Below, in pieces: positions 1 to 8,622 of a DNA stretch of 64,000 nucleotides. The stretch is from Lacrimispora sp. 210928-DFI.3.58. Its GTDB lineage: Bacteria > Bacillota > Clostridia > Lachnospirales > Lachnospiraceae. Numbering within the stretch: position 1 is the stretch's first letter; each line of letters starts with the position of its first letter. Both the position numbers and the translations under genes were made by a program. The notes beneath the pieces were generated by a model. The model did no database searches. It saw only the letters and a program-made list of their open reading frames with translations, and was not told the origin of the DNA. Where the stretch lies: positions 124,001 to 188,000 of the forward strand of contig NZ_JAJCIC010000002.1 of the NCBI RefSeq assembly GCF_020554865.1, in the 5' to 3' direction.

Positions 1-116
1 TAACCCTGGCAGAACTTCTCTCCCTGGATGGCGCCGTTCTGCCCCAGGATGACCCTGGTACGCCTTCCGGCTGGAAATTCCATTCCTTCAATATCAAAAA
101 TATTTACTTTTTCCAT
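1..116 (-). CDS. Cupin-domain protein, N-terminal part (runs off the window)
   Basis: The reading frame starts at the ATG on 116-114 behind GAGGAAA and runs off the left edge, so only about 38 residues are seen (MEKVNIFDIEGMEFPAGRR and onward). The stretch with RRTRVILGQNG followed by GEKFCQGY resembles the first strand region of small single-domain cupin proteins, which bind a metal or sugar-type ligand. The start codon overlaps the 3' end of the LacI gene by 13 bases, so it is very probably the last visible gene of the same operon. Family assignment from so short a piece is tentative. Confidence 0.6.
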   Translation of the reverse strand, partial: MEKVNIFDIEGMEFPAGRRTRVILGQNGAIQGEKFCQG

Positions 117-1138
117 ATGCTTTCCTCAACAATTTCAGTATTCTCAAGTTGTTTGACTGAATCCCGGATAATGATCTTTCCACAAAAATAGGTGGTGCTC
201 CTTCCTGCACAGGTTGCGGCCCGCATCTGCTCGGCCAGCTTGTCAAATACCAGCTCGGCAGTATCCTGGAGGGAATGGCGCAGGGTAGTCAGCGGCGGAT
301 TCAGATATTTCACAAAGGGGATATCATCAAATCCCACCACGGAAATGTCCTCCGGGATCCGAAGGCCTGCTTCATGGACTCCCTGATAGATGCCAAAGGC
401 CATATAATCATTAAACGCGAACATGGCCGTAGGCCGGCGCTCCTCCTCCAAAAGCCGGAGGGTCCTCTGGCAGGCGTCATCCTCTGATTTAATATTCCGG
501 AGAATATATTCTTCCCTTTGATGGATGCCGTATTCCTCCAGTGCCTTCATTGCACCGCTTAAGCGCTCCTGATTGTATTGCCTGTCCTTGTCATTGATCA
601 TCAAAGCGATATCACGATGGCCGTTTTCCAGCAAATGATGGACCATCTGATATGCCGCATCTACATTGTCAATATTAATGCATGGAACATCGATATCAAA
701 TGTTCTGTTTACGACCACCATCGGGATCGCCCCCACAAAGGGCTTAACATGCTCCACGCTCTCGGTGGATGCGATGTACAAAATGCCATCCACAAACAAA
801 TGCTGCAGCGTCTCAAAATACTCCTGCTCTTTTTTGGCATCTCCCAGTGCATCGCACAGGATCATGGAATAGCCGGCATTCGTTGCACATGCCTCCATGC
901 ATTTTACAATTTCCGGATAATATGGGTTTGTTATATCCGGGATGATCAGGCCGATCAGCTTGCTCCCACCCTTTTTCAGGCTCCTTGCTGCCAGATTAGG
1001 CTTATAATTCAATGCACTCACCGCTTCCAGCACCTTTTTCTTGGTCTCTGGCTCTACAAATGCAACTCCGGATAATGCTCTGGAGACCGTACTGGGAGAC
1101 ACACCTGCAAACTTCGCTACATCCCGAATTCCTGCCAT
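104..1138 (-). CDS. LacI-family transcriptional regulator
   Basis: This 344-residue protein has the classic layout: an N-terminal LacI helix-turn-helix (GIRDVAKFAGVSPSTVSRAL, about residues 3-22), a hinge, and a periplasmic-binding-protein-like effector domain (KLIGLIIPDITNPYYPEI, about 60-77, to DISVVGFDDIPFVKYLNPPLTT). I chose the ATG at 1138, three codons inside a longer GTG-started frame, because the GGGAG site sits about 8 bases upstream of it. It is near the end of the leftward TRAP-transporter operon. Two LacI-type operators sit in the operon promoter at 8243-8294, so it probably represses its own operon and is released by the transported acid or a metabolite. The ligand is unknown. 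Confidence 0.93.
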   Translation of the reverse strand: MAGIRDVAKFAGVSPSTVSRALSGVAFVEPETKKKVLEAVSALNYKPNLAARSLKKGGSKLIGLIIPDITNPYYPEIVKCMEACATNAGYSMILCDALGDAKKEQEYFETLQHLFVDGILYIASTESVEHVKPFVGAIPMVVVNRTFDIDVPCINIDNVDAAYQMVHHLLENGHRDIALMINDKDRQYNQERLSGAMKALEEYGIHQREEYILRNIKSEDDACQRTLRLLEEERRPTAMFAFNDYMAFGIYQGVHEAGLRIPEDISVVGFDDIPFVKYLNPPLTTLRHSLQDTAELVFDKLAEQMRAATCAGRSTTYFCGKIIIRDSVKQLENTEIVEESIWKK

Positions 1139-1161
1139 ACACAACACTCCCTTAATGATAT

Positions 1162-3144
1162 CTATTTAAAGATACCATCTTTTCGGAAATTTTGCCACAC
1201 ATTTTCAAACCAAATATCGTTTTTCGGGATAGGACGCACAGCGCGCCAGTGGGGCCGGCAGCTGCCGCTGTCCGCATCATAAGATATTTCCTGGAGAACA
1301 GAGGTATCCGTCTCTTTTGTGATGTTCCGGAATAATTCATTCAGACGTTCATCCGGGAGCCTTCCCTGGGGGTTATACACCAGATAGGATCCCCTGCTGA
1401 TCCCCACTGTCCTGGAATAATCCAGCATTGCCGCCAAATATACATACTGGCTCAGCAAGAGCTGTCTGAGCTGATACAGCCTTCCCAGCTCTGCCGGATC
1501 CGCTATTTTGTGGTGATCCCGGAAATAGGCGGCTTGCTTTCTGTTTTCTTCAATTGCCCTTTCCAGCCCCTTCTCACTGCGGATGCAGGCTCCATATTGG
1601 GTCATCCTGTGCTGAAGCTTCCTGCGCTCCTCTGCTATCTCCAGGTTAAGGCCATCTGTTTTGCTCAGGGCTTCCTCTGCAAAGCGCATTTCCTCCTCAA
1701 GGGCTTCCTTACAAGCCTCCAAAAATGCTTCCCGTCCCAACGGTTCTTCCCTGTAGTTATGGACAATAAACTGTGCAGCCCGCATGCTTCCTACCTGGCC
1801 GGAATTCAATGCGCTTCCCCCTGGGCGGTAGATCCCGTGGGAACCATTGGCCTCGCCGACTGCAAACAGGTGTGAAAGACTGGTCTCCCACCATTTGTTG
1901 GCTGCAATGCCGCCATTATTATGCTGGGCGCTCACCTGAATTTCCAGATATTCCCTGGAAAGATCAATGTGATGGCTGGAATACACCTCAATTGCCTTGG
2001 GATTCATCTTCTCCAGACGTTTATACGGAGTTTCTAACAGCGCCTGGCAATTTTCAAGATAGACTTTTCCATCTCCTGTCAAATACGTAAAATCAACCGC
2101 CCCATTTTTCTGAAGCGCCGATGGATTATGCATATAATCCAGGAAAACCCTCCGGCCTGACAGCACCGTCTCCTGATAGACCAGCAGGTCAATGAGTGAA
2201 GATCCCTGTTCAAAGGCCTTTCTGGGGTCAAAGGGCCACTGATATCCCTTTAAAAATATGGCGTTTACAAGCTTCCCCGGTGAATCGAAATAGGGCTCTA
2301 AAAATTCTCTCTCATCCTCCCCGTTGGCATCGGTAGACACATAGCGCGGGATACACTGCTGAAATGTGCCGGATAAATTCCAGCGGAACTTCACGGATGC
2401 AATGCCAAACTGGGATTCTGTCAGGTTCTTCGCCTTCACGCCCTCCCTAAGCAGCACGCCGAGTCCGCCTGTCTGGCTGGGAGGATACACGCTGGCCTCA
2501 TACATGCCGGCCTCTCCGCCGGTAGCCCAGATCACATTATCTGCACTGAAAACAGCATACCGCTGTGCCTCGTCCCTGCACTTCTTTTTATTCAGCGCCA
2601 GTATCCCGCAGGCTCTGCGGTCACTGCCATTTTCCTTTACTAACAGCCTGACGGCCTGATAGCCGTCATAGATAGGGATAGCCTCTTCTTTCACCGCCTT
2701 TTCCAGGCACTCTGTCATATATCTTGATGTCAGAGGTCCGGCCGAGGTTCCACGCATTACCGGATCATGATCCGTTTTGTAGCCAATGTACTCGCCGCAG
2801 GAATTGTGCGGGAAGGGCACTCCCATTTCTACCAGCCGGAAAAATGCCCTCAGGGATCCGGCCGCCTCGCAGAGCGCCAGATCTCCGTCCATACAGCCCC
2901 CGTCAAACAGCGTCCGGGCCATTTGGGACACGCTGTCAGGTTCCGGGCCGTCTGTCATCAGTTTATAGTACGTCTGCTTGTCCGAGCCTGTATTTCTGGA
3001 GGTCCCCATCATAAGTCCTTCTGTAACCAGGGCAATGTGGGACTGGCCAAGCTGCTTTAACGCCAGCGCGGCATTTAACCCTGATGCGCCTGTTCCAACA
3101 ATAATCGTATTATACTCATAAAACGGAATATCGTTATAATCCAT
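1162..3144 (-). CDS. FAD-dependent oxidoreductase, fumarate reductase/succinate dehydrogenase flavoprotein-like
   Basis: This 660-residue flavoprotein has an N-terminal dinucleotide-binding motif (TIIVGTGASGLNAALALKQ, about residues 14-32) and later the FAD-contacting region typical of the SdhA/FrdA/AprA superfamily (FAVGEANGSHGIYRPGGSAL). A C-terminal helical part follows. The start at 3144 is set by GGAG about 7 bases upstream; a frame extension to 3162 has no usable ribosome site. There is no flavin-transfer domain, heme motif or signal peptide, so it is probably a cytoplasmic dehydrogenase or reductase. It sits between an SDR gene and the LacI gene in the TRAP operon, so its substrate is probably a derivative of the imported acid. 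Exact reaction unknown. Confidence 0.8.
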   Translation of the reverse strand: MDYNDIPFYEYNTIIVGTGASGLNAALALKQLGQSHIALVTEGLMMGTSRNTGSDKQTYYKLMTDGPEPDSVSQMARTLFDGGCMDGDLALCEAAGSLRAFFRLVEMGVPFPHNSCGEYIGYKTDHDPVMRGTSAGPLTSRYMTECLEKAVKEEAIPIYDGYQAVRLLVKENGSDRRACGILALNKKKCRDEAQRYAVFSADNVIWATGGEAGMYEASVYPPSQTGGLGVLLREGVKAKNLTESQFGIASVKFRWNLSGTFQQCIPRYVSTDANGEDEREFLEPYFDSPGKLVNAIFLKGYQWPFDPRKAFEQGSSLIDLLVYQETVLSGRRVFLDYMHNPSALQKNGAVDFTYLTGDGKVYLENCQALLETPYKRLEKMNPKAIEVYSSHHIDLSREYLEIQVSAQHNNGGIAANKWWETSLSHLFAVGEANGSHGIYRPGGSALNSGQVGSMRAAQFIVHNYREEPLGREAFLEACKEALEEEMRFAEEALSKTDGLNLEIAEERRKLQHRMTQYGACIRSEKGLERAIEENRKQAAYFRDHHKIADPAELGRLYQLRQLLLSQYVYLAAMLDYSRTVGISRGSYLVYNPQGRLPDERLNELFRNITKETDTSVLQEISYDADSGSCRPHWRAVRPIPKNDIWFENVWQNFRKDGIFK

Positions 3145-3216
3145 GGTCAACTCCAATATCATCCTTCTTTTTATAGCTGCTGGTACTTCAAGCCCGGCTT
3201 TTAGGCTCTTTCTTCT

Positions 3217-3981
3217 CTAAAGGCGCTTAATGTGAAAGCCGCCGTCAACATCAATGTAGCTCCCGGTCGTATATGGGAAATCTCCGGATGCAAATGCTCT
3301 TACAGCTCTTGCCACATCCTCCGGGGTTCCCCAGCGTGCGATGGGAAACAGGCCCTGCCCGATCAGCCCTGAATATTTCTCCTCTACCTTCTTTGTCATA
3401 TCCGTGCGGATGACTCCGGGCCGTACCTCGTAAACCAGGATCCCCTCTCCTGCCAGCCTGTCTGCATAAAGCAGGGTCAGCATAGAGATTCCCGCTTTGG
3501 AGATGCAGTATTCGCCCCGGTTAACAGAGCTCACCTCTGCCGAGCAGGAGGAAATATTGATGATAATACCCTTTCTCCCATCAACCGGCTCCTGGGCGGT
3601 CATTTCCCTGGCAACCCTCTGTGTGATGAACATGTTGGCCTTTGTATTGGTATCCATCACATAGTCATAGCTTTCCTCTGTCATTGTCAGAAGGTCTGCG
3701 CGGAGCTTAGGCGCCACCCCTGCATTGTTTACCAGCACATCGATCCTTCCAAACTCCTTAAACGCTTCTGTCACCACTCGCTCCCTGTCGGAAGAGCTGC
3801 TGATATCCCCTGTCAGCCAAAGGTAATCCACACCGCTTTCCTTTAGCTGCCTGCTGCTTTCAGGATAATGCTCCTCTTCTCTGGTAGCCATGAGTGCAAC
3901 TCGAAATCCGGCCCGGCCCAGCTCCTTTACGATCGCCAGCCCGATTCCCCGGCTCCCCCCTGTCACAAATGCAGTTTTCAT
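3217..3981 (-). CDS. Short-chain dehydrogenase/reductase (FabG-like)
   Basis: This 254-residue protein is a classical SDR. It has the glycine-rich NAD(P) motif TGGSRGIG (about 7-14), NNAG (about 86-89), an active-site Ser in the NISSCS region, the YCISK catalytic pair (Tyr/Lys) and the usual C-terminal YIDVDGG. It would interconvert a hydroxyl and keto group on a small substrate. It lies between dctM and the flavoprotein gene, all read leftward, so a role in the same acid-catabolic pathway is inferred. The substrate cannot be read from sequence. Start codon at 3981 is preceded by AGGAG. Confidence 0.88.
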   Translation of the reverse strand: MKTAFVTGGSRGIGLAIVKELGRAGFRVALMATREEEHYPESSRQLKESGVDYLWLTGDISSSSDRERVVTEAFKEFGRIDVLVNNAGVAPKLRADLLTMTEESYDYVMDTNTKANMFITQRVAREMTAQEPVDGRKGIIINISSCSAEVSSVNRGEYCISKAGISMLTLLYADRLAGEGILVYEVRPGVIRTDMTKKVEEKYSGLIGQGLFPIARWGTPEDVARAVRAFASGDFPYTTGSYIDVDGGFHIKRL

Positions 3982-4158
3982 ATCCTACTCCTTTTTTGTT
4001 TCTTCCTATATGTATGTTTACATCGTAACTGTTCAGTACCCTCACAGCTACGAGCAAAAATCCAATTAAAAACGGCTCCAACCATGGGATTTTTGCCTTC
4101 TGGCCCAGGTTATCTTACGGTCAGCGCAGCAAGTGCGCAGACCTACCGAACAGTTACT

Positions 4159-5448
4159 TTACATCAGCAGATTTGGCAGAGTCATCGTCAGCGCCGGAAT
4201 ATACGTGATCAGCATCAGCGTAATGAACATGGGAAGATATAACGGGAGAATGGCTTTGGAAACCTCCTCGATCTTCATATGTCCAATGGCGCAGCCTGTG
4301 AACAATGCGGTGCCAACTGGCGGTGTGCAGAGGCCAATGCCCAGATTCAGCATCATGATAACGCCAAACTGGATCGGGCTCATGCCAAAGCTCTGTACAA
4401 CGGGAAGCAGGATAGGCGCCATGATCAGAACCAGCGGGGCCAGGTCCATAAAGCAGCCCAGCACCAGCAGGATGATATTGATCAAAAGAAGCACAATATA
4501 CTTGTTATCGCTGATTCCCAAAAGCATATGGGTAGCCAGTGTGGGAACATTCAAATAGGTCATCATCCAGCCAAAGGCACCTGCAGCGGCGATCAGCCCA
4601 TATACCATGGACAGCGTTTTCACTGTGTTGCCCAGTATCACCGGAATAACAGAAACCTTTAACTCCCGGTAGATGAAAAAGCCGACAATCGCACAGTAAA
4701 TGCAGGCGACTGCTGCGGATTCTGTGGCGGTAAAGAAACCCGCCGAAACACCGCCGATTATGATAACCATGGCCAGCATGGCAAAAAAGGTATCCTTTGT
4801 CACAAGGAGCGCTTCCTTAAAGGGAACCTTTTCTCCCTTGGGATAGTTTCTCTTTTTCGAGATCACGTAGCAGCAGATCATAAGGGATATTCCCAGCAAA
4901 ACCCCCGGAACATAGCCTGCGCAAAACAGGCTTCCCACGGAAACGCCGCCTGCTACCATAGAATACAGCACCATGTTATGGCTGGGCGGGATGATCAGTC
5001 CCTGGCAGGAGCTTGCCACTGTAACTGCAATGGAAAAATCCTTGTCATATCCCGCATCCTCCATCATGGGGATTTCCAGGACGCCCAGAGAGGAAACATC
5101 TGCGATGGCAGAGCCTGAGATCCCGCCGAACAGCATGGAAGCCAGAACATTTACATGGGCCAGGCCGCCGGTGATCTGTCCTACACATACATTTGCAAAT
5201 TTAAGCAGGCGGCTGGAGATCCCTCCTGCTGCCATCAGCTCTCCCATCAGGATAAAGAAGGGAATTGCCAAAAGGGAAAATGAATTCAGCTGTTTACACA
5301 TCTGCTGTACCAGGGTCATGGCCGGAATCTGCATATATATCATGGTTGCAGCCGTTGACAGCACCATTGCAAAGGTGATCGGCACCTTTATGATCACGCA
5401 GATGACAAAGGTCGAAAGAAGAATTGCGATCGCGATACTCTCACTCAT
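4159..5448 (-). CDS. dctM: TRAP transporter large permease, DctM type
   Basis: This 429-residue, very hydrophobic protein has the many-helix pattern of DctM subunits. Family landmarks include the conserved segment FFILMGELMAAGG (about 64-76), LFGGISGSAIADVSSLG (about 107-123), the PPSHNMVLYS loop and LVLIMAPILLPV near the C-terminus. It moves the substrate across the membrane, driven by a sodium gradient in characterised TRAP systems. Its ATG overlaps the TGA of dctQ (ATGA), so the two are translationally coupled. A GGAGGAGG ribosome site precedes it. All three TRAP components (M, Q, P) are present. Confidence 0.95.
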   Translation of the reverse strand: MSESIAIAILLSTFVICVIIKVPITFAMVLSTAATMIYMQIPAMTLVQQMCKQLNSFSLLAIPFFILMGELMAAGGISSRLLKFANVCVGQITGGLAHVNVLASMLFGGISGSAIADVSSLGVLEIPMMEDAGYDKDFSIAVTVASSCQGLIIPPSHNMVLYSMVAGGVSVGSLFCAGYVPGVLLGISLMICCYVISKKRNYPKGEKVPFKEALLVTKDTFFAMLAMVIIIGGVSAGFFTATESAAVACIYCAIVGFFIYRELKVSVIPVILGNTVKTLSMVYGLIAAAGAFGWMMTYLNVPTLATHMLLGISDNKYIVLLLINIILLVLGCFMDLAPLVLIMAPILLPVVQSFGMSPIQFGVIMMLNLGIGLCTPPVGTALFTGCAIGHMKIEEVSKAILPLYLPMFITLMLITYIPALTMTLPNLLM

Positions 5449-5987
5449 TTGTCCTCCTCCTTTCCTTCCCCGCTCTTTTTTCCGTAGGAATCCTCCGTTT
5501 TTTTGTACTTTTTGAGACCCAGCAGATCAAGGATAACAAAATAAATAATGCAGGCCCCGCTGACCGGGATCATAATATACATCAATGTTGACGGAAGCTT
5601 TGTAACCGGAAGCGTTGAATTGCTGGTAGAAATACATATCCGCACTCCGTAGAGTAAAAAGATTACGCCCACTGACAGCTCCATAAGCTGGATCACACGG
5701 TCCACCACTTTTTTCAAGGCTGCCGGGAACCAGGAATAGAACATTTCCACCGCAATATGAAGATTCCGTTCTACACCAATGGCGATCCCCGCAAATGCCA
5801 TCCAAATGGTCAAAAGCAGTGCAACCTCCTGATTCCAGCGGATATTGGAACGGAATATATTTCTTGCCACCACCTGCATACACACAATGAGGATCACAAA
5901 CAGCAATACCCATCTGGCATAACCGTACAAAAGCCGGTATACCCAGTTAAAAGCTACAATCAGCCCTTTTTTTATTCCCTTCAACAT
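5445..5987 (-). CDS. dctQ: TRAP transporter small permease, DctQ type
   Basis: This 180-residue protein has four predicted transmembrane segments and the DctQ signature stretch WNQEVALLLTIWMAFAGIAIG. The start at 5987 follows AGGAGA by about 8 bases; a longer frame to 6041 adds an unsupported leader. It ends in a charged, lysine-rich tail that overlaps the dctM start. In TRAP systems this subunit pairs with DctM and docks the binding protein. About 220 bases separate it from dctP, and that gap carries repeats. Confidence 0.93.
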   Translation of the reverse strand: MLKGIKKGLIVAFNWVYRLLYGYARWVLLFVILIVCMQVVARNIFRSNIRWNQEVALLLTIWMAFAGIAIGVERNLHIAVEMFYSWFPAALKKVVDRVIQLMELSVGVIFLLYGVRICISTSNSTLPVTKLPSTLMYIMIPVSGACIIYFVILDLLGLKKYKKTEDSYGKKSGEGKEEDK

Positions 5988-6060
5988 AACTCTGTCTCCT
6001 ATCTGATAGCTGCTGTTCACAGAGCGGCTGCAAACAGCCATTCCGTGGACAGCAGCAGCT

Positions 6061-6206
6061 GATTACTATAAAAGTCCCGCCGCCGGGCGCATAGAGGTTT
6101 ACTATGAAAATCCCGCCGCCGCAAGGCGGCACTAAATTCAGGTATGCCAAGTGCGCCCGCCAGATTTTCATGGCGCGGTGGCGCGTCCGCCAGCCGGGCG
6201 CATGGA
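6061..6206 (-). repeat. Intergenic GC-rich repeats and hairpin between dctP and dctQ
   Basis: A module reading (on the minus strand) CCTCTATGCGCCCGGC followed by GGCGGGA, TTTTCATAGTAA or TTTTATAGTAA recurs in tandem, and its first part recurs at the dctP stop codon. A GCCGCC-GCAA-GGCGGC hairpin sits at 6115-6130. It looks like a REP-type intergenic element or an mRNA 3'-end stabiliser that could raise the level of dctP relative to dctQM. No gene is seen here. Confidence 0.5.
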
Positions 6207-6209
6207 GGT

Positions 6210-7325
6210 TTAGTTACCAGCCTCTACGATCCGATTGATCAGATCGGTATATTTGCCATCCTCATAGCTGTACCAGATCGGCTCGCAGGCCTCGCGGAAT
6301 TTTGCAAGCTCATCCTCTGTCAGCTCAGTGATCGTAACCTTTCCGGACTCGATCAGCTTTTCCTCATTGACCTTCTCTGCCTCTGCCCAGAGATCCTTCT
6401 GCAGCTCCCAGGATTCCAGTGCGGTATCGTCAATGATCTTTAAATCCTCCTCGCTGATCTTCTCACGTGTCTTTTCGCTCATGACCAGGATATCGGCTGA
6501 TCTGGTGTGGTGATCCTTTACAAAATAAGGCGCAACCTCATAGTGTGTGGTATCCAGATAGTTTACGATGGAGTTTTCTGCCGCATCGCACACGCCCGTC
6601 TGCAGTGCGGAATACACCTCAGAATATGCGGTTGCCACGGAATCTGCACCAAGGGCCTCCACCATGGACATCATCAGCTCAGACTCCTGCACTCTCACCA
6701 GCATTCCCTTCATATCCTCCGGGGAATGGATCTCTTTCTTTGTGTTATAGAAGCATCTGGTTCCCGCATCATAATAGGTCAATCCATAAAGGCCTTTCTC
6801 CTTCATCTGCTCGCCCCGCAGGATGCTCATGCCAACCTCTCCGCCATGGGCTGCCCAGAAATGATCCAGATCCTTATAAATATACGGCATCATCAATGCA
6901 TTGTACTCACCCACGAAGTTTGTCATGGTGGAGAGGTCTGCCTTGATGATATCCATGCCGCCGTACTGCGCCTGCTCTAAGCAGGAAACCGCGTCACCCA
7001 GCTCTCCGTTGTGGTGTACCTCGATAAAGATCCTTCCTTCTGTCCTCTTGTTCACCTCATCTGCAAACCACTCAACAGCCTTTGAAGTTGCATTGGTATC
7101 CGGCTGGTTGTTGGCAAGCTTTAAGGTAATGGTATCTGCATTCTTCTGCGGCGCAGCCGTCTCCTCTGCTTGGGTCTCCTCTGTCTGGGCCTCCTCTGCC
7201 TTTGTCTCTGCTGCTGCAGGTGCTGCGGTGGCCTCCTCTGTCTTGCCGGAAGAGCCGCATGCTGTCATTGCCCCTGCTGTCATTGCTGCTGCCAGGGTTA
7301 CTGCTAAAATTTTTTTGAGCTTCAT
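6210..7325 (-). CDS. dctP: TRAP transporter solute-binding lipoprotein, DctP type
   Basis: This 371-residue protein begins with a lipoprotein signal peptide ending in a lipobox (GAMTAC, modified Cys at about 22). A Glu/Ala/Thr-rich linker (about 26-62) spaces the domain from the membrane. The rest is a DctP-fold binding domain starting TITLKLANNQPDTNATSKA. The MLVRVQES segment carries the arginine that in this family salt-bridges the ligand carboxylate, and CDAAENSIVNYLDT matches a second family motif. It captures an organic or sugar acid outside the cell and hands it to DctQM. AAGGAGG ribosome site. The substrate is unknown; the KduD-like neighbour hints at a hexuronate-type acid. Confidence 0.95.
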   Translation of the reverse strand: MKLKKILAVTLAAAMTAGAMTACGSSGKTEEATAAPAAAETKAEEAQTEETQAEETAAPQKNADTITLKLANNQPDTNATSKAVEWFADEVNKRTEGRIFIEVHHNGELGDAVSCLEQAQYGGMDIIKADLSTMTNFVGEYNALMMPYIYKDLDHFWAAHGGEVGMSILRGEQMKEKGLYGLTYYDAGTRCFYNTKKEIHSPEDMKGMLVRVQESELMMSMVEALGADSVATAYSEVYSALQTGVCDAAENSIVNYLDTTHYEVAPYFVKDHHTRSADILVMSEKTREKISEEDLKIIDDTALESWELQKDLWAEAEKVNEEKLIESGKVTITELTEDELAKFREACEPIWYSYEDGKYTDLINRIVEAGN

Positions 7326-7392
7326 ATTTTTCCTCCTTTTATTTCCTGTCTGTCCGCCTCATGACGAAATTCAGACAATGATTTCCCTTACC

Positions 7393-7408
7393 GCCGCCAA
7401 CAGGCGGC
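7393..7408 (-). repeat. GCCGCC-AACA-GGCGGC hairpin between the SDR gene and dctP
   Basis: A perfect 6-bp GC stem with a four-base loop lies in the 95-base gap between the upstream SDR gene and dctP. The same six-base arms with a different four-base loop occur at 6115-6130 on the other side of dctP. No T-tract follows, so it is more likely an mRNA processing or stability structure than a full terminator. Confidence 0.45.
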
Positions 7409-7419
7409 ATAAATGCTTC

Positions 7420-8178
7420 CTATCTGACAGAGTATCCTCCATCCACCGGTATCATCACTCCTGTAATATAATCAGAAGCAGCCGATGCCAGAAAAACGGC
7501 TACGCCCTCAAAATCCTCCGGCCTTCCCCATCTTCCGATAGGAAGACGCTCATCCATCGGCCTCCTCTTTTCCGGGTCACTCCAGATAGACTCTGTCAGC
7601 CCTGTCTGAATATAGCCCGGTGCAATTGCGTTGACACAGATACCGTATGGAGAAAATTCATTGGACAATGCCTTTGTCAGCCCCATGATCCCGTGCTTGG
7701 AGCAGGTATAGCCTGCCACATTCATCCCTCCAAAGGTGGTAAACAGGGATGCCGTATTGATGATCTTTCCTTTGCAGCCCCGCTCCCTGAAATGCCGGGC
7801 CGCCTTCTGTGACAGCAGCATGGCCGAACGAAGGTTGACTGCAAGCACACGGTCAAATACCTCTGCCGGATACTCAAAAGCTGATGAGCGGTACTGCATG
7901 CCTGCATTATTAAATAGGATGTCTACCGTACCGGCCTCCTTCATGATCTGCTCCCAAATCTGTTCGACCGCCTCAATGCTTCCCAGGTCTGCATGATAGC
8001 AGCGGATCTTTCCTCCCGCTTCCTGCACCTTGTTCTGTGTATCCGACAGATCAGCCAGATCCACCGCCACAATTTCCGCGCCAGCCTTCACCAGCCCCAT
8101 AACCAATCCCTGCCCGATTCCAGTAGCGCAGCCCGTTACCACGGCACGCTTACCGGACAGTGAAAATAAGTCGTTCAT
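7420..8178 (-). CDS. SDR oxidoreductase, KduD-like (2-dehydro-3-deoxy-D-gluconate dehydrogenase family)
   Basis: This 252-residue SDR has VVTGCATGIGQG (cofactor loop, about 12-23), NNAGMQYR, active-site Ser in TASLF, the YTCSK catalytic pair and the tail SDYITGVMIPVDGGYSVR. Its opening (MNDLFSLSGKRAVVTGC) and NAIAPGYIQT/GRWGRPEDFEG segments read like the KduD family, which oxidises a 2-keto-3-deoxy sugar acid made from uronates. Start 8178 is chosen because GGAGGG lies just upstream. First gene of the TRAP operon, about 65 bases downstream of the operator pair. Close SDR relatives with other substrates cannot be excluded. Confidence 0.8.
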   Translation of the reverse strand: MNDLFSLSGKRAVVTGCATGIGQGLVMGLVKAGAEIVAVDLADLSDTQNKVQEAGGKIRCYHADLGSIEAVEQIWEQIMKEAGTVDILFNNAGMQYRSSAFEYPAEVFDRVLAVNLRSAMLLSQKAARHFRERGCKGKIINTASLFTTFGGMNVAGYTCSKHGIMGLTKALSNEFSPYGICVNAIAPGYIQTGLTESIWSDPEKRRPMDERLPIGRWGRPEDFEGVAVFLASAASDYITGVMIPVDGGYSVR

Positions 8179-8242
8179 CTTCCCTCCCCTTTCCGCTAAC
8201 AAACTCTTTGCTTTGTAAAAATAATTTCCTTCTTTTCTTCAA

Positions 8243-8299
8243 GAAACCGTTTTCATGAATTTGTAGTTTTAGTATATATCATGAAAACGGTTTCGTCAA
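8243..8299 (-). promoter_or_regulatory. Promoter with two LacI-type operators for the TRAP catabolic operon
   Basis: Reading leftward: TTGACG (8299-8294), a 17-base spacer, TATACT (8276-8271), start expected near 8264. One near-palindromic 12-mer, GAAACCGTTTTC/GAAAACGGTTTC, fills the front of the spacer (8283-8294). Its inverted copy lies 40 bp away, centre to centre, just after the expected start (8243-8254). The GAAAAC-GGTTTC form is typical of LacI/CcpA-family operators. The placement fits repression by the LacI protein encoded at the operon's end; control by a host CcpA is also possible. Confidence 0.75.
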
Positions 8300-8372
8300 G
8301 CATTTCTTTCCATTTTTAAAGATTACTTTTTAAGACTTTTTAAGGATCAAAGCTTACCAAACAACGCAAAAT

Positions 8373-8415
8373 AAGCCGGAATATGCAGACTTATTTTATA
8401 TGCATGTTCCGGCTT
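8373..8415 (-). terminator. Second hairpin downstream of rpoC
   Basis: A 9-bp perfect inverted repeat AAGCCGGAA/TTCCGGCTT (8373-8381 and 8407-8415) with inner TGCA arms lies about 210 bases past rpoC. On the minus strand it is followed by TTATTTTG. It could be a back-up terminator insulating the TRAP promoter from rpoBC read-through. No convincing gene occurs in 8179-8622. Confidence 0.5.
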
Positions 8416-8555
8416 TATGTCTTATATAAAGTCAACTATTAAAATCGTATCCAGCTTTAAAATACGTTCATCCCTTACGATGATCTCCGGATTATCCAGT
8501 CTGATCTTTTTCATGTACTGCCGCAGGATCCGGCCTGGATCATTCAAATGATAGA

Positions 8556-8598
8556 ACGAAAAAATCTTGCCCGCCGCATCATCTCTGATACGGCGGGC
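8556..8598 (-). terminator. Rho-independent terminator of rpoBC
   Basis: GCCCGCCG (8569-8576) pairs with CGGCGGGC (8591-8598). On the minus strand the stem is followed by AAGATTTTTTCG. It lies 25 bases past the rpoC stop codon, so it closes the rpoB-rpoC transcript. Confidence 0.85.
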
Positions 8599-8622
8599 CT
8601 TTATCATAATTACCCTATTTCA

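Noticed and set aside
8422..8607. 61-codon frame after rpoC (minus strand)
   Set aside because: It runs through the rpoBC terminator stem, and has no ribosome site or recognisable family.
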